NCBI GenBank assembly: GCA_003339415.1
Contig: PDHQ01000305.1
Location: 1-39,778 of the forward strand
Source of the DNA: Ophiocordyceps camponoti-saundersi (nom. inval.)
Taxonomy: Eukaryota; Ascomycota; Sordariomycetes; Hypocreales; Ophiocordycipitaceae
Length of the DNA stretch: 39,778 nucleotides
Reading direction: 5' to 3'
Position numbers and translations under genes: made by a program. Of the stretch, positions 21,486 to 32,649 are shown piece by piece. Each line of letters opens with the position of its first letter. Position 1 is the first letter of the stretch. Below the pieces are notes generated by a model. The model did no database searches and was not told the DNA's origin. It was given only the letters and a program-made list of their open reading frames with translations.

Positions 21486-21519
21486 AGAAAGCCCTCTTAA
21501 GAGGGTTATAAAGGCACTC

Positions 21520-21870
21520 GATCTACCCTATAAATATAATATTAGCTAGCTATACGCCTAGGGCTATACGGTATACGTAACGAAGCTAAAGGAAAAAATC
21601 GTAAGATTAAAGAAGATAGCTCCCCGCGCTTAGAAGGGTTATCTTATTAGTATTAAAGGTTTATATAGCTATATCTTTAAGATATAGCTTCCTAAATAAG
21701 AGACCGTTATTCGGGCACGAGATATACGCTTTATTAATTATGCCGGGGCCCTTACTATTAAAGAAGACCTATTAGTTAAATTTAGGGCTCGTTTAGAAGA
21801 AAAAGAGGTTAAAGTTATCGATTTTAAGCCGATTTCTCTTCCCTTTAGAGAGAAGGGGCAGGAATAACGT
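21520..21870 (+). pseudogene. Copia integrase C-terminal region (degenerate)
   Basis: One plus frame reads GYTVYVTKLKEKIV, then LKKIAPRA*KGYL, GLYSYIFKI*LP and VIRARDIRF. This fits the conserved copia stretch after the integrase core (AYV...KL..RA..G.LVGY...Y.IW.P....V..RDV.F). The asterisks are TAG where Trp is expected. It is followed by an acidic linker and a stop, and by a frame change before the reverse transcriptase. The catalytic DDE part is not present. Confidence 0.85.
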
Positions 21871-22249
21871 TCCCATAGCTAGAATAGCGGTATTAGCATT
21901 TTATAGCCCTTTTCTATACTAAATAATAAGTAATAACCGAAGAAATATCTAACTGCTATGGCCGGATTATTAAATTTATCGCGCGTTAAAGAGGAATTTA
22001 TAGGGCTATTAAAAAAGCGATTTAAAACGCCCGAGAGAGACCCTTTATACTTTCCCTTACTAAACGCCACGCCTAATCGAGGTAACGAGGCACCGCGCCC
22101 GATTTCTAAAGAAAATGCCTAAGGGTCTCCCGTTAATTAAAGAAGCTAAAGAGGCATAATTGCTACCTATATCTATAAGCTTTCCTAGCTCTTAGATTAA
22201 TTATAATAATTATAATAATCCTAATAAATTAGCTAGTACCTTATAGCTT

Positions 22250-24123
22250 TAATAAACCGATCTAATACTTAATAAATAACCCTCTTAATATATGCGCGAG
22301 GTATTAACACTTTCTTCTACCTTAACTAATATATAACGCCGTAAGCGCTATTTATCTAAGGAGATCTAGGGCACTAAACCTATAAGAAGATTAAAGAGGC
22401 TTATATAAGCCGATCTAGCTATTAAAGGTATCGTTAAAACGGCTACGCCGTATATTACCTTCGCCGATAAAGATAAATATATTAATAAGGCGCCTATAAT
22501 AATTCTCTTAGCCTTAGTTACGGAAACCTTTATAAGCTATGCCCCTAGTAATTATTATACTGCGAAAAAACTCCCTAACTTCGATAAACGATAAGTGCTT
22601 GCGATAAATAAAGAACTTAATAAACTATATTAAAAGGGCGTTTAGGAGCTTATGCCGAAGCCTTACGATATAAAGACCCTTCCTAGGCGTTAGGTATATA
22701 TAGAGAAGCCTATTAAAGGCGTAAATCTAATAGCGAAAGCCCGCTAGGTTATCCGCGGAGATCGTAATCTTATAAATTAGCTAGTTAAAGACCTCTATAC
22801 TATAGTAGCGTATTAATCGTCCGTTCGTATCTTCCTTACGCTTATCGCTATATAAGACTTTAAATAGGCTAAGTTCGATATCGTAAATACTTTTATTAAC
22901 GCTAAACTTAATAAAGATATCTTCGTTAAATAGCTTTACGGCTTTAAGGATAAATTAGGCTACGTTTGCCGCCTAAAAAGGGCCTTTTATAGCTATTAAG
23001 CCTCGCTGCGCTAGTAGTTCGAGCGTATAGCTAAAAATCTAGCTAGTCGCGGATTTAAACAACTTAACTCTAAGTTACGCCTTTATCGCCACGCTAATAG
23101 TAGCCTCCTTATTCTTTATATAAATAATATCCTCCTTATAGCACCGATATAAGTATAGATTAATAATAAGGCTATAATTCTCGATAAATTATACGAGGTT
23201 AAATACCTTAAAGAGCTTTAGGAATTCCTTAGCCTTAAGTTTAATCGTGATTATTAGGCCCGCACTATTCGAGTATATTAAACCTCTTTTACCCGTAAGA
23301 TTCTTAAGCTATTCGATACCGATAATTTAAAGCCTACGAAGACGCCGTAGCTAATAAAGTATATAATTCCTTATAACTAGAAAGAGGCCGAGATCGCGAT
23401 AAAGGCTACGATATAGCAGAAACGAACAGGCAGCTTTAATTAGCTAGCCCTAAGTATAAGGCCCGATATTACGTATAGCGTGAAGAAGCTATTAGAGGCA
23501 AATTCCTATATAACTTACGCTTATCTAGCTACGATAAAGCACCTTTTCTGCTATTTACGCGGTACGCCGTCTCTTAGTATTACGCTTAGAGGAGCGGCTT
23601 ATAGTAAGAACCTTTAGCTACGCGTTTATTCCGACGTATCGTTCGCGGACGATTAGGTAACCCGCGCCTTAACGGCCGGGTTTATTATCTTCCTCGCTAG
23701 TAGCCCTATCGCGTAGCGCTTAAAGCGTTAGACTATTATTATAATAAGTAGTATAGAGGCCGAATTTATAGCCCTTACGCCCGCTAAGCTTATAACGATT
23801 TAGCTCTCTAACGTTATTCGAGATATTAGCTACGAATAAAAGAGGCCTCTCGTAATATTTACTAATAGTTAGAACGCGAGGTTAGCCGTAATTAACCTAC
23901 TTAATAAGGCACGTACGAGGTATATTAACTTACGATATAAATAAATTATCTAAAGGTATTAGATAGGCTTCTTTAATTTATAGTAAATAGGCACGGAAGA
24001 TATAATCGCAAATAGCCTAGCGAAGGGTCTATAAGCAAATAAGTATTAGCAGTTCGTACGCTAGCTAAATTTAGCTATGCTAAAGAATAGGGGCGGCTCT
24101 AGTAGCCTAAATACTAAGAAATA
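22250..24123 (+). pseudogene. Copia reverse transcriptase and RNase H (degenerate)
   Basis: A single plus frame can be followed for about 620 codons. RT landmarks: the linker KKLPNFDKR at the start, DFK*AKFDIVNTFINAKL (family: A.TDV..AFLNG.L), IFVK*LYGF, and YINN at 23117-23128 in place of the catalytic YVDD. Both Asp codons have become AAT by G-to-A change. RNase H landmarks follow: SDVSFADD*VTRALTAGF near 23630, SPIA*RLKR*T and SSIEAEFIALTPAK near 23750. The last readable block ends near 24123 with a TAA. Stops are TAA/TAG only. Catalytic residues are lost, so the protein is dead. Confidence 0.92.
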
Positions 24124-24332
24124 ATATTACGATAGTTATTCTTTAGCCTACCTAGCCTTAAGGGCGGTATTATATAATATACCTTATAGTCTAAGCTATA
24201 ACTTACTTAAAGCTTAAGCTTAGTTAGGTTTATATATTAGCTATACTAGATTAGTATAAGAGGGGCACTATTAGCCTACTTAGTAAAAGTATAATATAGC
24301 TAAGTATTTAGATAGCCTATATACCTTAATAG

Positions 24333-24885
24333 TTAGTAGCGGCAGTTATATACTAAGGTACTTAACTTTTAACGATATTTTATAAAAATATAACTATTAT
24401 TAGTCTTTACCGTATCGTAAGGGCGAAAAGTTAGATATAAAAAACCGGGCGTAGGAAGCTATAAGAGGTAGAGATAAATAAAGTAACGATACTCTCTTCC
24501 TCGTAAAAAACGGTAAGTTATATAACGGGCTATTCGGAAAAGATATAAAAGGCCCTTTTCTTTCCTAAACCCTCCCCTCTTCTCTTCTTCCCTTCTTCTC
24601 CTCTCCTCCCCTCCTTTTCTTCTTCTCTTTAGGTAAGGCGAGGAGCGACGATAACGATAACGATAACCGAGGTAAGCGATAACGTTATCTACGATATATA
24701 TAGCGGCGACCTTTATTAATAACCCTACTAACTTAGTTTTTTTATATAATTATTTTTTTTTATTTTTTAATAAGTTTTTACGTTTCGTATAATAACTTTA
24801 TACCTACCCTCTATCGCACGATATCCCCTAATAAGGCTTACTAGGAATAGAAAGTAATAAAAATATCCGGTATTAGAGAAAAACT
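24333..24885 (+). repeat. Right LTR of the copia element
   Basis: This is the partner of 20945-21485. It begins near ttagtagcggcag (compatible with a decayed TGTTAG start) and ends near atccggtattagag. The CT-rich block and the aacgataac stretch align with the left LTR. Divergence between the LTRs is mostly C/T and G/A. Confidence 0.8.
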
Positions 24886-25379
24886 CTTTTAACTATTTGC
24901 CCTTATAGTAAGTAAAAACGATAATATATACCGGATAAGAGGAGATACTAATATATAATACGAAAGATAAGGAGAAGCGCCTAGCGGCGCTCCTTAGTAA
25001 TAATATCCGGGTAAGGTCTTTAAATATAGTATCGTATTAAGATATTATAAAGCGCGTACTACGATAGCGCGGACGCCTACTAGTATATCTAATAGCGAGC
25101 CGCGCCCCGATATCGTTAAGCTTATATAATATTTGCCGGAAGAACTCTAGCCCTTTTAAAAAATATTTCTTATTTAAGTTTAGTAAGTGCGCGATATATA
25201 TATTTCGTTCGCGGGGAGCGCGGTATTATATAATTATAACTACGGCGGCGGCTACGGATTTAATCGTAGATATAATTATAGTTACTTAGAACGAGGATAA
25301 CGACGATATTAAACTTAGGGTTATAGATCGTGCAAAATAAGTTAAAATTATTATAGCTATCCCGGGCATAACGTAAGCG
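24886..25379. other. Flank with GC-richer pockets, gene not resolved
   Basis: It contains GC-richer patches such as gcgcctagcggcgc and gcggcggctacgg. Short open stretches exist on both strands but none long enough to choose. It may be the 5' part of pseudogene G. Confidence 0.35.
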
Positions 25380-26240
25380 TTAAGAGATATATATAAATAT
25401 ATATAGTTAACTTAATATTTCTAAGGTTAGTCGAGGATAAAGATAACTAAAAGATATTAGAAAGGAGGAAAATAAAAGTTTACTTTCGTATAATATAAAT
25501 AGTATACGCTAAGTATAAATATAAGCGAGAAATATAAAGAAATAATTATTATATAATAATAACTAGAATAATACTATAGGGGTTATTAGAGAGTATAATA
25601 AGGTTATAATAATAGGAGGCTATAGTAAGCTTAAGTAAGCGTCTCTAATTCTAATCGAGGAGAAGGGTAAGGAGATATAGCTATAATAATTATAATAAGA
25701 AATATACGCAGAGATATTTAGCGCGCTTATTTCTTACGAATAATATTACTATATAGAGGAGCGTGCCGAAAAGTTACTTAATAATATATATATAAATATA
25801 ATATATATTTTAAACTTTAAAGTCTAAATATATATATATATTTAAAAGTACGGGGAGTGCGTTTTAAAGTAGTAGATATATATTAAGATTAAGGGTAAGA
25901 TATATTATAATCTTATTATTAGAAGTTAATATTACGGAGACGTTTATATATTATATAATATATATATATATATATATAAGATAGTAAAGATATATACCTT
26001 AAAGTAGCAAAATAATTATACTTAATTTAACCTTAGGATAATAATAGTCGAAAAGGGGGGAGGAAAGGGGAGGGGGCAGTTTATAGTAGTTTACGCCCGC
26101 GGCCCTACTAATCGTACCTTCGATAATATAACGTTATATATATAAAGGTAGGTTAGTCCCTAGGGTAGGGGTGGCCTAGGTAGCCTAGTAGGTATATTAG
26201 GTATAATAAGTATAAACTAAGTAAGATAAGTATAAAATAC
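25380..26240 (+). pseudogene. Pseudogene G: Gln/Lys-rich plus-strand remnant
   Basis: One plus frame reads ENKSLLSYNINS, TIGVIREYNKVIIIGGYSKL, LILIEEKGKEI followed by a run of TAG/TAA that were probably Gln codons, then EIYAEIFSALISYE and EERAEKLLNN. This suggests a charged, Gln-rich, perhaps coiled-coil protein. The frame fades after about 25,970, where TA microsatellites begin. An A38 tract lies 10 bp past the end of the region. I cannot name the family; a gag-like or LINE ORF1-like protein is one possibility, without motif support. Confidence 0.45.
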
Positions 26241-26247
26241 GGTAAAA

Positions 26248-26249
<2 letters not shown>

Positions 26250-26287
<38 letters not shown>
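26250..26287 (+). repeat. A38 homopolymer
   Basis: A pure run of 38 A, followed by gaaaaaagaataaaaaa. It lies between plus-strand remnants G and H. It could be the poly(A) tail of a retroposed sequence ending with G, or a homopolymer expansion like the C42 and T92 tracts. Confidence 0.95.
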
Positions 26288-26289
<2 letters not shown>

Positions 26290-26383
26290 AAAAAAAGAAT
26301 AAAAAAACTTATTAAGTACGAATTTCGCGTTATTATTTTTTTTTTTCTTCTCTATTTTCTCGTAAAATTTAGTACGAGAACTA

Positions 26384-28990
26384 TTTAATAAAGACGCTAA
26401 TTACTAACTAAGAAAGAAAATAGAGGAGAATTCGATATTAGGACTAGAGATATTAGCGGCTATACTATAAGCGATAAACTTCTTTAGGGGGGTAATGCTA
26501 GAGGCTAGATTCTTACCTCTTATCTTAGGATATTCGATAAGCACGTAATCGGATTTATCGGGCATAAGTAATATTCTTAAGAAGGTAAAGAAAACGATTC
26601 CTACGTTACTATAATTTAAGCAGCTAAGCTAGTTTAAGCTACAGCTATAGTAGCTAGATTAATACGAGCTATTACTAGATATACGCGAGGAAAAGGAGGT
26701 TAGAATATTAAACGGAGTAGAACCGTTTACCGATATCGTAGACTAGCAAATATACTATACGGACCTATTTAAGTTTCTAAAGGACGCTAAGCGGCAAAAT
26801 TAGTACTCGTTGTTTAGCTTATAAGTATTAATAAGGATTCTATAAAGAGGGCTTACGAATACTATATATCTTATAGATAACGCGCTAGAAATAATAGCTA
26901 AGTATAGTAATAAGCACGATAATAGGATATTTCGAGGAAAAGTGAGATTCTCTACTTATAGCCTTAAAGAGCGGCTCGGCGAGCACGAGCTTATCGGCGG
27001 ACTAGTTAACTTTAGAGCGAAATTAAATAATAGGGGATATTACTAAAGTAGTTTTTTATAGGACTAGGGAACGTAAATACTTATACTATTTAACCTATAG
27101 AAGGAGGGGAGGGAGGAAAGGGCAAAACGTATAATAGGGGCATAGAAAGAGATCCTACACTTATAAGGAAAGGGAGTAGCGTTCGACTATATCGTCGTGC
27201 TATATACGAAATAAAAGGAAAAATAGGAATACGGCTACCTTTCGATAATAATACTCTAGCACTAAAGTAAGGGATTTATTAGATATAAGCTAGACCGCGT
27301 TACCGAAATCGCCAGTATTAACATTTCGAGGATAGTATAGTACGGAGAGGTAAGATAGTCGATACCTAAGCTAAGACTCCTTATACGAGATTAGGTTATA
27401 CCGGAGGCGGGAGAGAAGCTAATATATACGAGCGCGATCGATATAGTTATATTAAGCTTATATAAGATAGCGGCTAACAAACTTAGTATTATAAGTTTAA
27501 AGAGATAGGGGGATATAAAGTACCCCTTTAAGGCTAAAGGATAGAGAACGGATAAAGGTTACGATAAGAGTAAGGGACTAATAATAATAGGAGGGATATG
27601 CCTATTCTATATACCGCCCTTATGCCGGGTATTTAAGACGGATAGACTATTTACGCGTGCGCAAATAGAAGGCGATAAAGCGGGACTAGGTAACTATTAA
27701 GGACCGGATAAAGGAGGCGAAATAATATAAAGCGAAGAATATAGTACGGATACGTAGTAGGAGGAGATAGATAACGCGGGAAAAGATACCGGAGGAATAA
27801 TATCTCTTATAGCTAGCTTTATAGATAAAGTTCTTACAAGTTCGGTAGGAAGCAAAGATAAGGTAAGAGGAAATAAGGAGGTCCGGCACTATCTCTAAGC
27901 TAACGTTTCCCTTTTTTTATAAGGAGGAGCGGAAAGGGAAGGCGTCGAAGGAGAGAGAGAGGGGATAGTAGTAGGTATATCTTATAAAGAAGGAGTGCAA
28001 AATACCGTGCTAGGGGATATAGCAGAGAGGACGGGAGAGCTAAATATATCGGAAATATCGGGTACGCGAGATAAGTATAACGAAAATCTAGAGGAAATAA
28101 GAGAGGAGAGGGAGCGGAAAGAAAAGGACGCGCGGAATAATAAGATAAAGGAGAAAAAGAGAGGTAACGGTTCGAGTAGGACGGTACTAATAGGGAGCGC
28201 GGTAGAGGATACGGAGGATACGCGTAAGGCTATACCGTAGAGGAGAGATTCGTAATAGGCCGATAAAGCTAAAAACAAAACTTACGCCGTATTATTAACG
28301 GTAAGTTCGCGAAAGCGAAAAAGGAGGCTAGCTCGCTATATTATAAAAACCGAGAGGAAGAGGAAAAGCACGAAGACCGAGAGGAAGAGGAAAAGGGTGC
28401 TTAGTTTAAAATAACTAAGATAACGCAAAGCAGAGGCCACGAATACGGAGGAAAATATAAACGAGGAAGAGGCGGCAGAGGCGGTAAATAAAATATCGGA
28501 ATTTAGGGTATTAGGAATTAAGATATATACGAACTATAAGGACTAGACGGAGAAATACCGTGCGGAAGGAAAAGGTATCTCGAGACTTGGCGAGGCTAAA
28601 TTAAGTATAGTAGAGAGCGGAAGGAAGATCTATATAGAGAACGGGCACGGGCGGGACACGGTGCTAAAGTATATAAGAATAGGCACGTTCGTCTCGGCCT
28701 AACCGCCAGGTCTAATAGTAGGCGACGCGTGGAGGCAGATTAATATCGCGGTTAAAAAGTATTTAAGATAAAAGCTACTAGAGAGAAAGGGTAAAGCGGG
28801 GATAAGAGAGGAGCGCAGAATAGTAAAAGATAGGAAAAGGTAGAATATAAGGAATACTAAGTTAAGTAGTAAGGGGATATCGAGTTAATAGAGATAACTA
28901 TAAGGGAAGCGTGCTAAGTAATATAAAAAAAATATTCGGTTCCGATCTAGTAAGAGTAGGTATTTATAAGAAAGGGGGAGAGAGAGAAAA
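26384..28990 (+). pseudogene. Pseudogene H: ~860-codon unknown protein, frame intact
   Basis: This is the longest coding remnant here. One plus-strand frame (codons starting at 26438, 27995 and so on) runs about 2.6 kb without a frameshift, interrupted only by TAA/TAG. Readable pieces: LGLEILAAIL, NGVEPFTDIVD, IYLIDNALEIIAKYSNKHD, KERLGEHELIGGLVNFRA, YKLDRVTEIASINISRIV, ASFIDKVLTSSVGSKDKV. The last third is highly charged, likely coiled or disordered, with ISGTRDKYNENLEEIREE in an 81-codon stop-free stretch (27995-28237), then Lys/Arg-rich segments and RLGEAKLSIVESGRKIYIE. No zinc knuckle, RT, integrase or helicase motif is visible. The start codon is lost and both ends are approximate. Family unknown. 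Confidence 0.65.
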
Positions 28991-29390
28991 GATGTTTTTT
29001 TTTTTCTTACGGATTTATTAAATAGTATACAATTCCTATTTACTCTTACCGCTATCGCTCCGTCGAAAGGAGAAATATCGTTATTTTATATATAGAGAAT
29101 TGCTATCTAGCTTATACCTACGCGAGCGAAAGTAAATAAACTTAGACCTTTATATCCCCCTTAGTAAAGTAATAAGACTCACACCTCCCTACCCTCTCGA
29201 TTATCCTTAGTTAAGTTATAAGATAATAAGACTTAGACTTCCCTATCTTTTAATTCTTTATCGGTTAAGTTATAGAGAGTTCCGTATTTATATGTTTAGA
29301 AATACAGTGGTAGATTGCGGGCGACCGCGAGAGGGTCTTCGATCTCTATTATTTTATTATTACTAGTTAGCATAAATCGTTACTTTATAA
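28991..29390. other. Spacer with R scrap and less mutated pocket
   Basis: The stretch tatatagagaattgctatctagctta near 29088 matches the R middle, so a small R scrap is present. The part 29280-29340 keeps CA/TG (atatgtttagaaatacagtgg) and is GC-richer. No gene is supported. Confidence 0.45.
29171..29278. repeat. 2 x 54-bp tandem duplication
   Basis: aataagact starts at 29171 and 29225, and each unit ends gttaagttata. A third, weaker unit may precede it (aataaacttagac near 29134). Confidence 0.75.
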
Positions 29391-29663
29391 TATAAGCGGG
29401 GTAATTATACGTTTAATACGCTCCGTAAGCGCCTAAACCTGCTTAATAAAGTCGTAGACTTCTACTTTAATCGTAAAAAGCGTATCGTAAACCTATTTTA
29501 TTTAGTCTATAATATAGATAAGATAACGCCCTACGTATACGTATCGGGCGTACTTAATATAGACGACTTTTACCTAAACTATAGCAAGCGTATAGATAAA
29601 CTACTATATCCGATCTATAATATAGATAGAACGATAAACCCTAATACGCCTAAAGAAAAATAA
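29391..29663 (+). pseudogene. 90-codon stop-free frame, truncated by R copy 13
   Basis: Starting after TAA at 29388-29390, the plus frame is open to TAA at 29661-29663. It reads pieces such as NTLRKRLNLLNKVVDFYFN, TPYVYVSGVLNIDDFYLN and RIDKLLYPIYNIDRT. The last few codons belong to R copy 13, so the real C-terminus was cut off. There is no ATG. Such a long stop-free stretch is rare here and may simply lack Gln and Trp codons. Product unknown. Confidence 0.45.
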
Positions 29664-30240
29664 GCGTATAACTTAGCTAGGAGATATCTAAGAGCTCTTA
29701 TAAAGTTTAATTAAATAGTTCCTTAACCCTTTTCTTTTCCTAAAAGTATCTATAGATTAGGATATAAAAGGTGAACGATATAGGACTAGGGTTATTACTA
29801 AGTATATAGCTTAGATTAGTTTCCCTCGAAAGAGGAAAAAATTAAGCAAGTAATTAGCCCTAACCTTATCTTTATAGCTATCGCAAAAGTTGTTTATCGT
29901 AAGTCGAGTCTTAGAGAGGACTTATAGTAAAAACTCTACTAACCTTATAACTTTATTTTAAACTCTATACTTTTATACTATAAATTCCTAATTTAAATAC
30001 TTATTCTTAAGTTCTTAGCACTTAATTAAATAGTTCTTATCTTCCTTTCTCTTTCTTTTTTTATCTCTATATAAAAAACCGACTTCTTATTATTTTCCCT
30101 ATAGAGAATTACTATCCGGCACTTCCCCCTATAGCTAGAGATCCCCCCTTATATTAGTTAAAAACTTTAGTTACCTAAAAAGTTACGCCCCTTACGTATT
30201 TACTACGCTTGCCTAAGGTATCCTTCTTCCCCCGCTAAAA
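29644..30240 (+). mobile_element. R element copy 13 (left end truncated)
   Basis: It starts inside the left terminal region (acgcctaaagaaaaataagcg) and runs to a well-preserved right end ccccgctaaaa followed by TA. All internal landmarks are present. Confidence 0.85.
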
Positions 30241-30259
30241 TACTTATATTAGAATAATA

Positions 30260-31820
30260 TTATAATTCCCCGATAGAATAGACGTTATACTAATTAGTTT
30301 CGAGAAGGAATAAACTACTCACCTCCTTTTAGAGTTACCTCTCCTTAAGTATTCTAAAAGAATTTTAAAATCTTATAAGTATAAAAGTTATAATAAACTT
30401 AAACTTTAAGACTAAGTTACCTAATACCCTAGTTATCTATATACTTTCCTTCTATTATTATATTATTTACTTTTACTAATATTAGACGTTATTATAATTA
30501 TAGGCGTTATCTCTAGCGTTTATTATATACTATTATTACCTTTTATCTATATATTTAACCTTTACTTCGATACCGCCGATTTTTCTTAGCGTTAACCTAA
30601 GTCTATTTAATAGGCGTTAAGGGAAATAGGTATAATATCCTTAAGGAGCTTAGGAGATAATAGCCCTTCCTATACTTATCTATTCCTAACTTCGACCTTA
30701 AGAGAGTCTTCTAACTTTATAACCTCTCTACTCTCCGCGATATCGTTATTATCTTTAATAGCTATCGCTATAATTTACGTAGAGCTAGGAGTAGTAGTTC
30801 GGGTTTAGTATAAATATTATCGTTTAAGACCCGCCTATATAAAGCTACTAGAAACGCCGTATTTTAAGCTTAGAAGCGAGACGTAGTATTAAAAAAAGTG
30901 CGCGCGAGTCCGCGGGCGACTATACTTCTTATAAGTAGTACTATTCGCTACCTAACAGCTTTACGTAACTAGGGCCCTAAAATATCTATTATTACGTAGA
31001 ATTTTAATATATATTACTAAGGCGGATATAGTAATCTTAGCTCGAAGAATAATATTTATTATAGAGCGTAAAAGTGCTTATTACTCCGACTCCTATAGAA
31101 AAAAACCACGTTATTTTAATAGATATAAAATCCGTAAGCGGATACTTATATCTATACTTAAAGCGTTTATTATAGCTACGATCGATAGGTATATAGTTAA
31201 AAGCTAGAGGAGGCGATACCTCCCTTATACGCTATAATCGCACGTAGGAATAAGACCTAAGTTTATTCTAAGATCTATATTCCTCTTTAAGAAAAAGGCT
31301 ATATAGAAAACTCTAGAAAGAAGAGGAAGAGGAGGATAAGGGAAGAAGAAAGAGGAAGAGAGAGAGAGGAAGAGAAGAGGGCATTTTATACTATACCTAG
31401 ATAACTTAGCTAGCTTTACTAATTTAATAGGTGTAGAAAATACGTACCTATAGTTTTTTCCTATAAGTTTTCTCTTAAAGGTTTTAATAATCTTATCTTA
31501 CGATCTTTAAAGTTATTTTTAAAGCTTATTAAATACTTCTAAATTAGCTTATAAGTCTAAGGGGGTATATTACGTATACGTATATAAGAAAGTGCCTCCT
31601 TTATACTACGAAAGTAGGTATTAGTCTAATAAGTAAGGGCCGAAAACCTAAAAAGGAAATAGTCGCTATAGGTAGTTATAAGTATATATCTTAGCGGTGG
31701 GATTAAGGCGTTATAATTTATAAACGCTATATAGAAGAAAGATACCGGTCCCTACTACGTTTTCGAATAAGACTTAAGATAATATATCTATTCTATATAC
31801 TTCTATTACTATTATCGTAA
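30260..31820 (-). repeat. Repeat B, copy 3
   Basis: It follows R copy 13 directly. It aligns with B copies 1 and 2 throughout, including the purine tract near 31318-31380 and the segment gcttataagtctaaggggg. Minus-strand peptides YRLLQLLTI and NIILRAKITISA (about 31023-31060) match copy 2, followed by LRNNRYFRALVTQS. The probable 5' side of the gene is at the right, where the purine tract (a CT-rich strand on the coding side) and palindrome lie. Product not recognised. Confidence 0.6.
31397..31413. other. 17-bp palindrome (B copy 3, one mismatch)
   Basis: ctagataacttagctag differs by one base from the perfect palindrome in the other two B copies and holds the same position relative to the purine tract. 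Confidence 0.6.
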
Positions 31821-32344
31821 TAATATATAAGTAGATATAAGGAGTATAATTATAAAAAGCGGTAATATAGTAAGAGACCGAATTTATAAATATACTATAA
31901 GACGAATATTTAGAAGAGAAGGTAGGCTATTAATAATTATCCGGAAATCTAAAATAGCTTATAAAGTACCCTTTAAGGTATATATATTCGATTTTTTCTT
32001 TAAAGGAAATATATTCTAAGCGAAGAAAATACTCTTAAAACTTAGAAGCACGTCTCCGTATACTATTATCGTTAAACTAGAAAATTAATAAAATTAGAGA
32101 TTAAAGTTTAAAGGTAAAATATAATAAAATAAGGGTAAATATATACGGTCTCGTATTAGTAACGCTAATAAGGCTAGCAGAAGCTATACCGCTTACTTCC
32201 GCGATAACTAGGCGAGGTTACTAGCTCTTAAGGGTATATAAACGAACGTATATAGCTTTTATAAGGCTTAGTATAAAACGTAGGCCGGTATATTTTAGTA
32301 GCGCCGGTTATACGCAAGCTTAGCGCGGTATTAGTTACGATAAG
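31821..32344. other. Left flank of the tandem array
   Basis: A plus-strand frame is fairly open (for example GLVLVTLIRLAEAIPLT), but I cannot support a gene. The part from about 32230 resembles the stretch before the array unit at 39460 (acgtatatag...aaggc), so it probably belongs to the array's outer unit type. Confidence 0.4.
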
Positions 32345-32649
32345 GGAGTTAGGCGCTATATTACGAGCTATTTTAGCTTACCTTAACTAGCGGGAGCGCT
32401 ACTTAACTTCGACGTAAATATCGTAACGAAGAATATATACGATACCTAAGAAAGCGAAATATTAATATACGATACTACGCGTTTATTTTTTAGAGGGTTT
32501 ATAGCGAGGAATAAGATATAAAGAGGAAAGTAAAGAGGTTAGGGAAAATAATACCTATTTTATATAAAAGAACGATAATAATAAGAAAGATAGTTAGAGA
32601 GAGTAGGAAGAAAAGCGTATATATATATATATATATCTATCTATAACCG

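Larger units (their letters stand above)
20945..24885 (+). mobile_element. Ty1/copia LTR retrotransposon, internally deleted
   Basis: Two direct LTR-like repeats flank a region encoding integrase C-terminus, reverse transcriptase and RNase H in that order, the copia (not gypsy) order. The element is only ~3.9 kb against ~5 kb or more for intact copia elements. Gag, protease and the integrase catalytic core are absent: coding similarity begins within ~40 bp of the end of the left repeat. All domains carry TAA/TAG stops. It cannot encode a working element. Confidence 0.88.

Noticed and set aside
21879..22070. 63-codon minus-strand ORF
   Set aside because: It is antisense within the copia coding region, where domain order and motifs fix the plus strand.
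27686..28278. Two minus-strand ORFs (67 and 98 codons)
   Set aside because: They are antisense to pseudogene H, whose plus frame is continuous for 2.6 kb.
29295..29340. tRNA-like fragment (gtggtagattg ... gggtcttcgatct)
   Set aside because: A weak A-box/B-box resemblance, but the spacing is too short and no cloverleaf or anticodon arm can be drawn.
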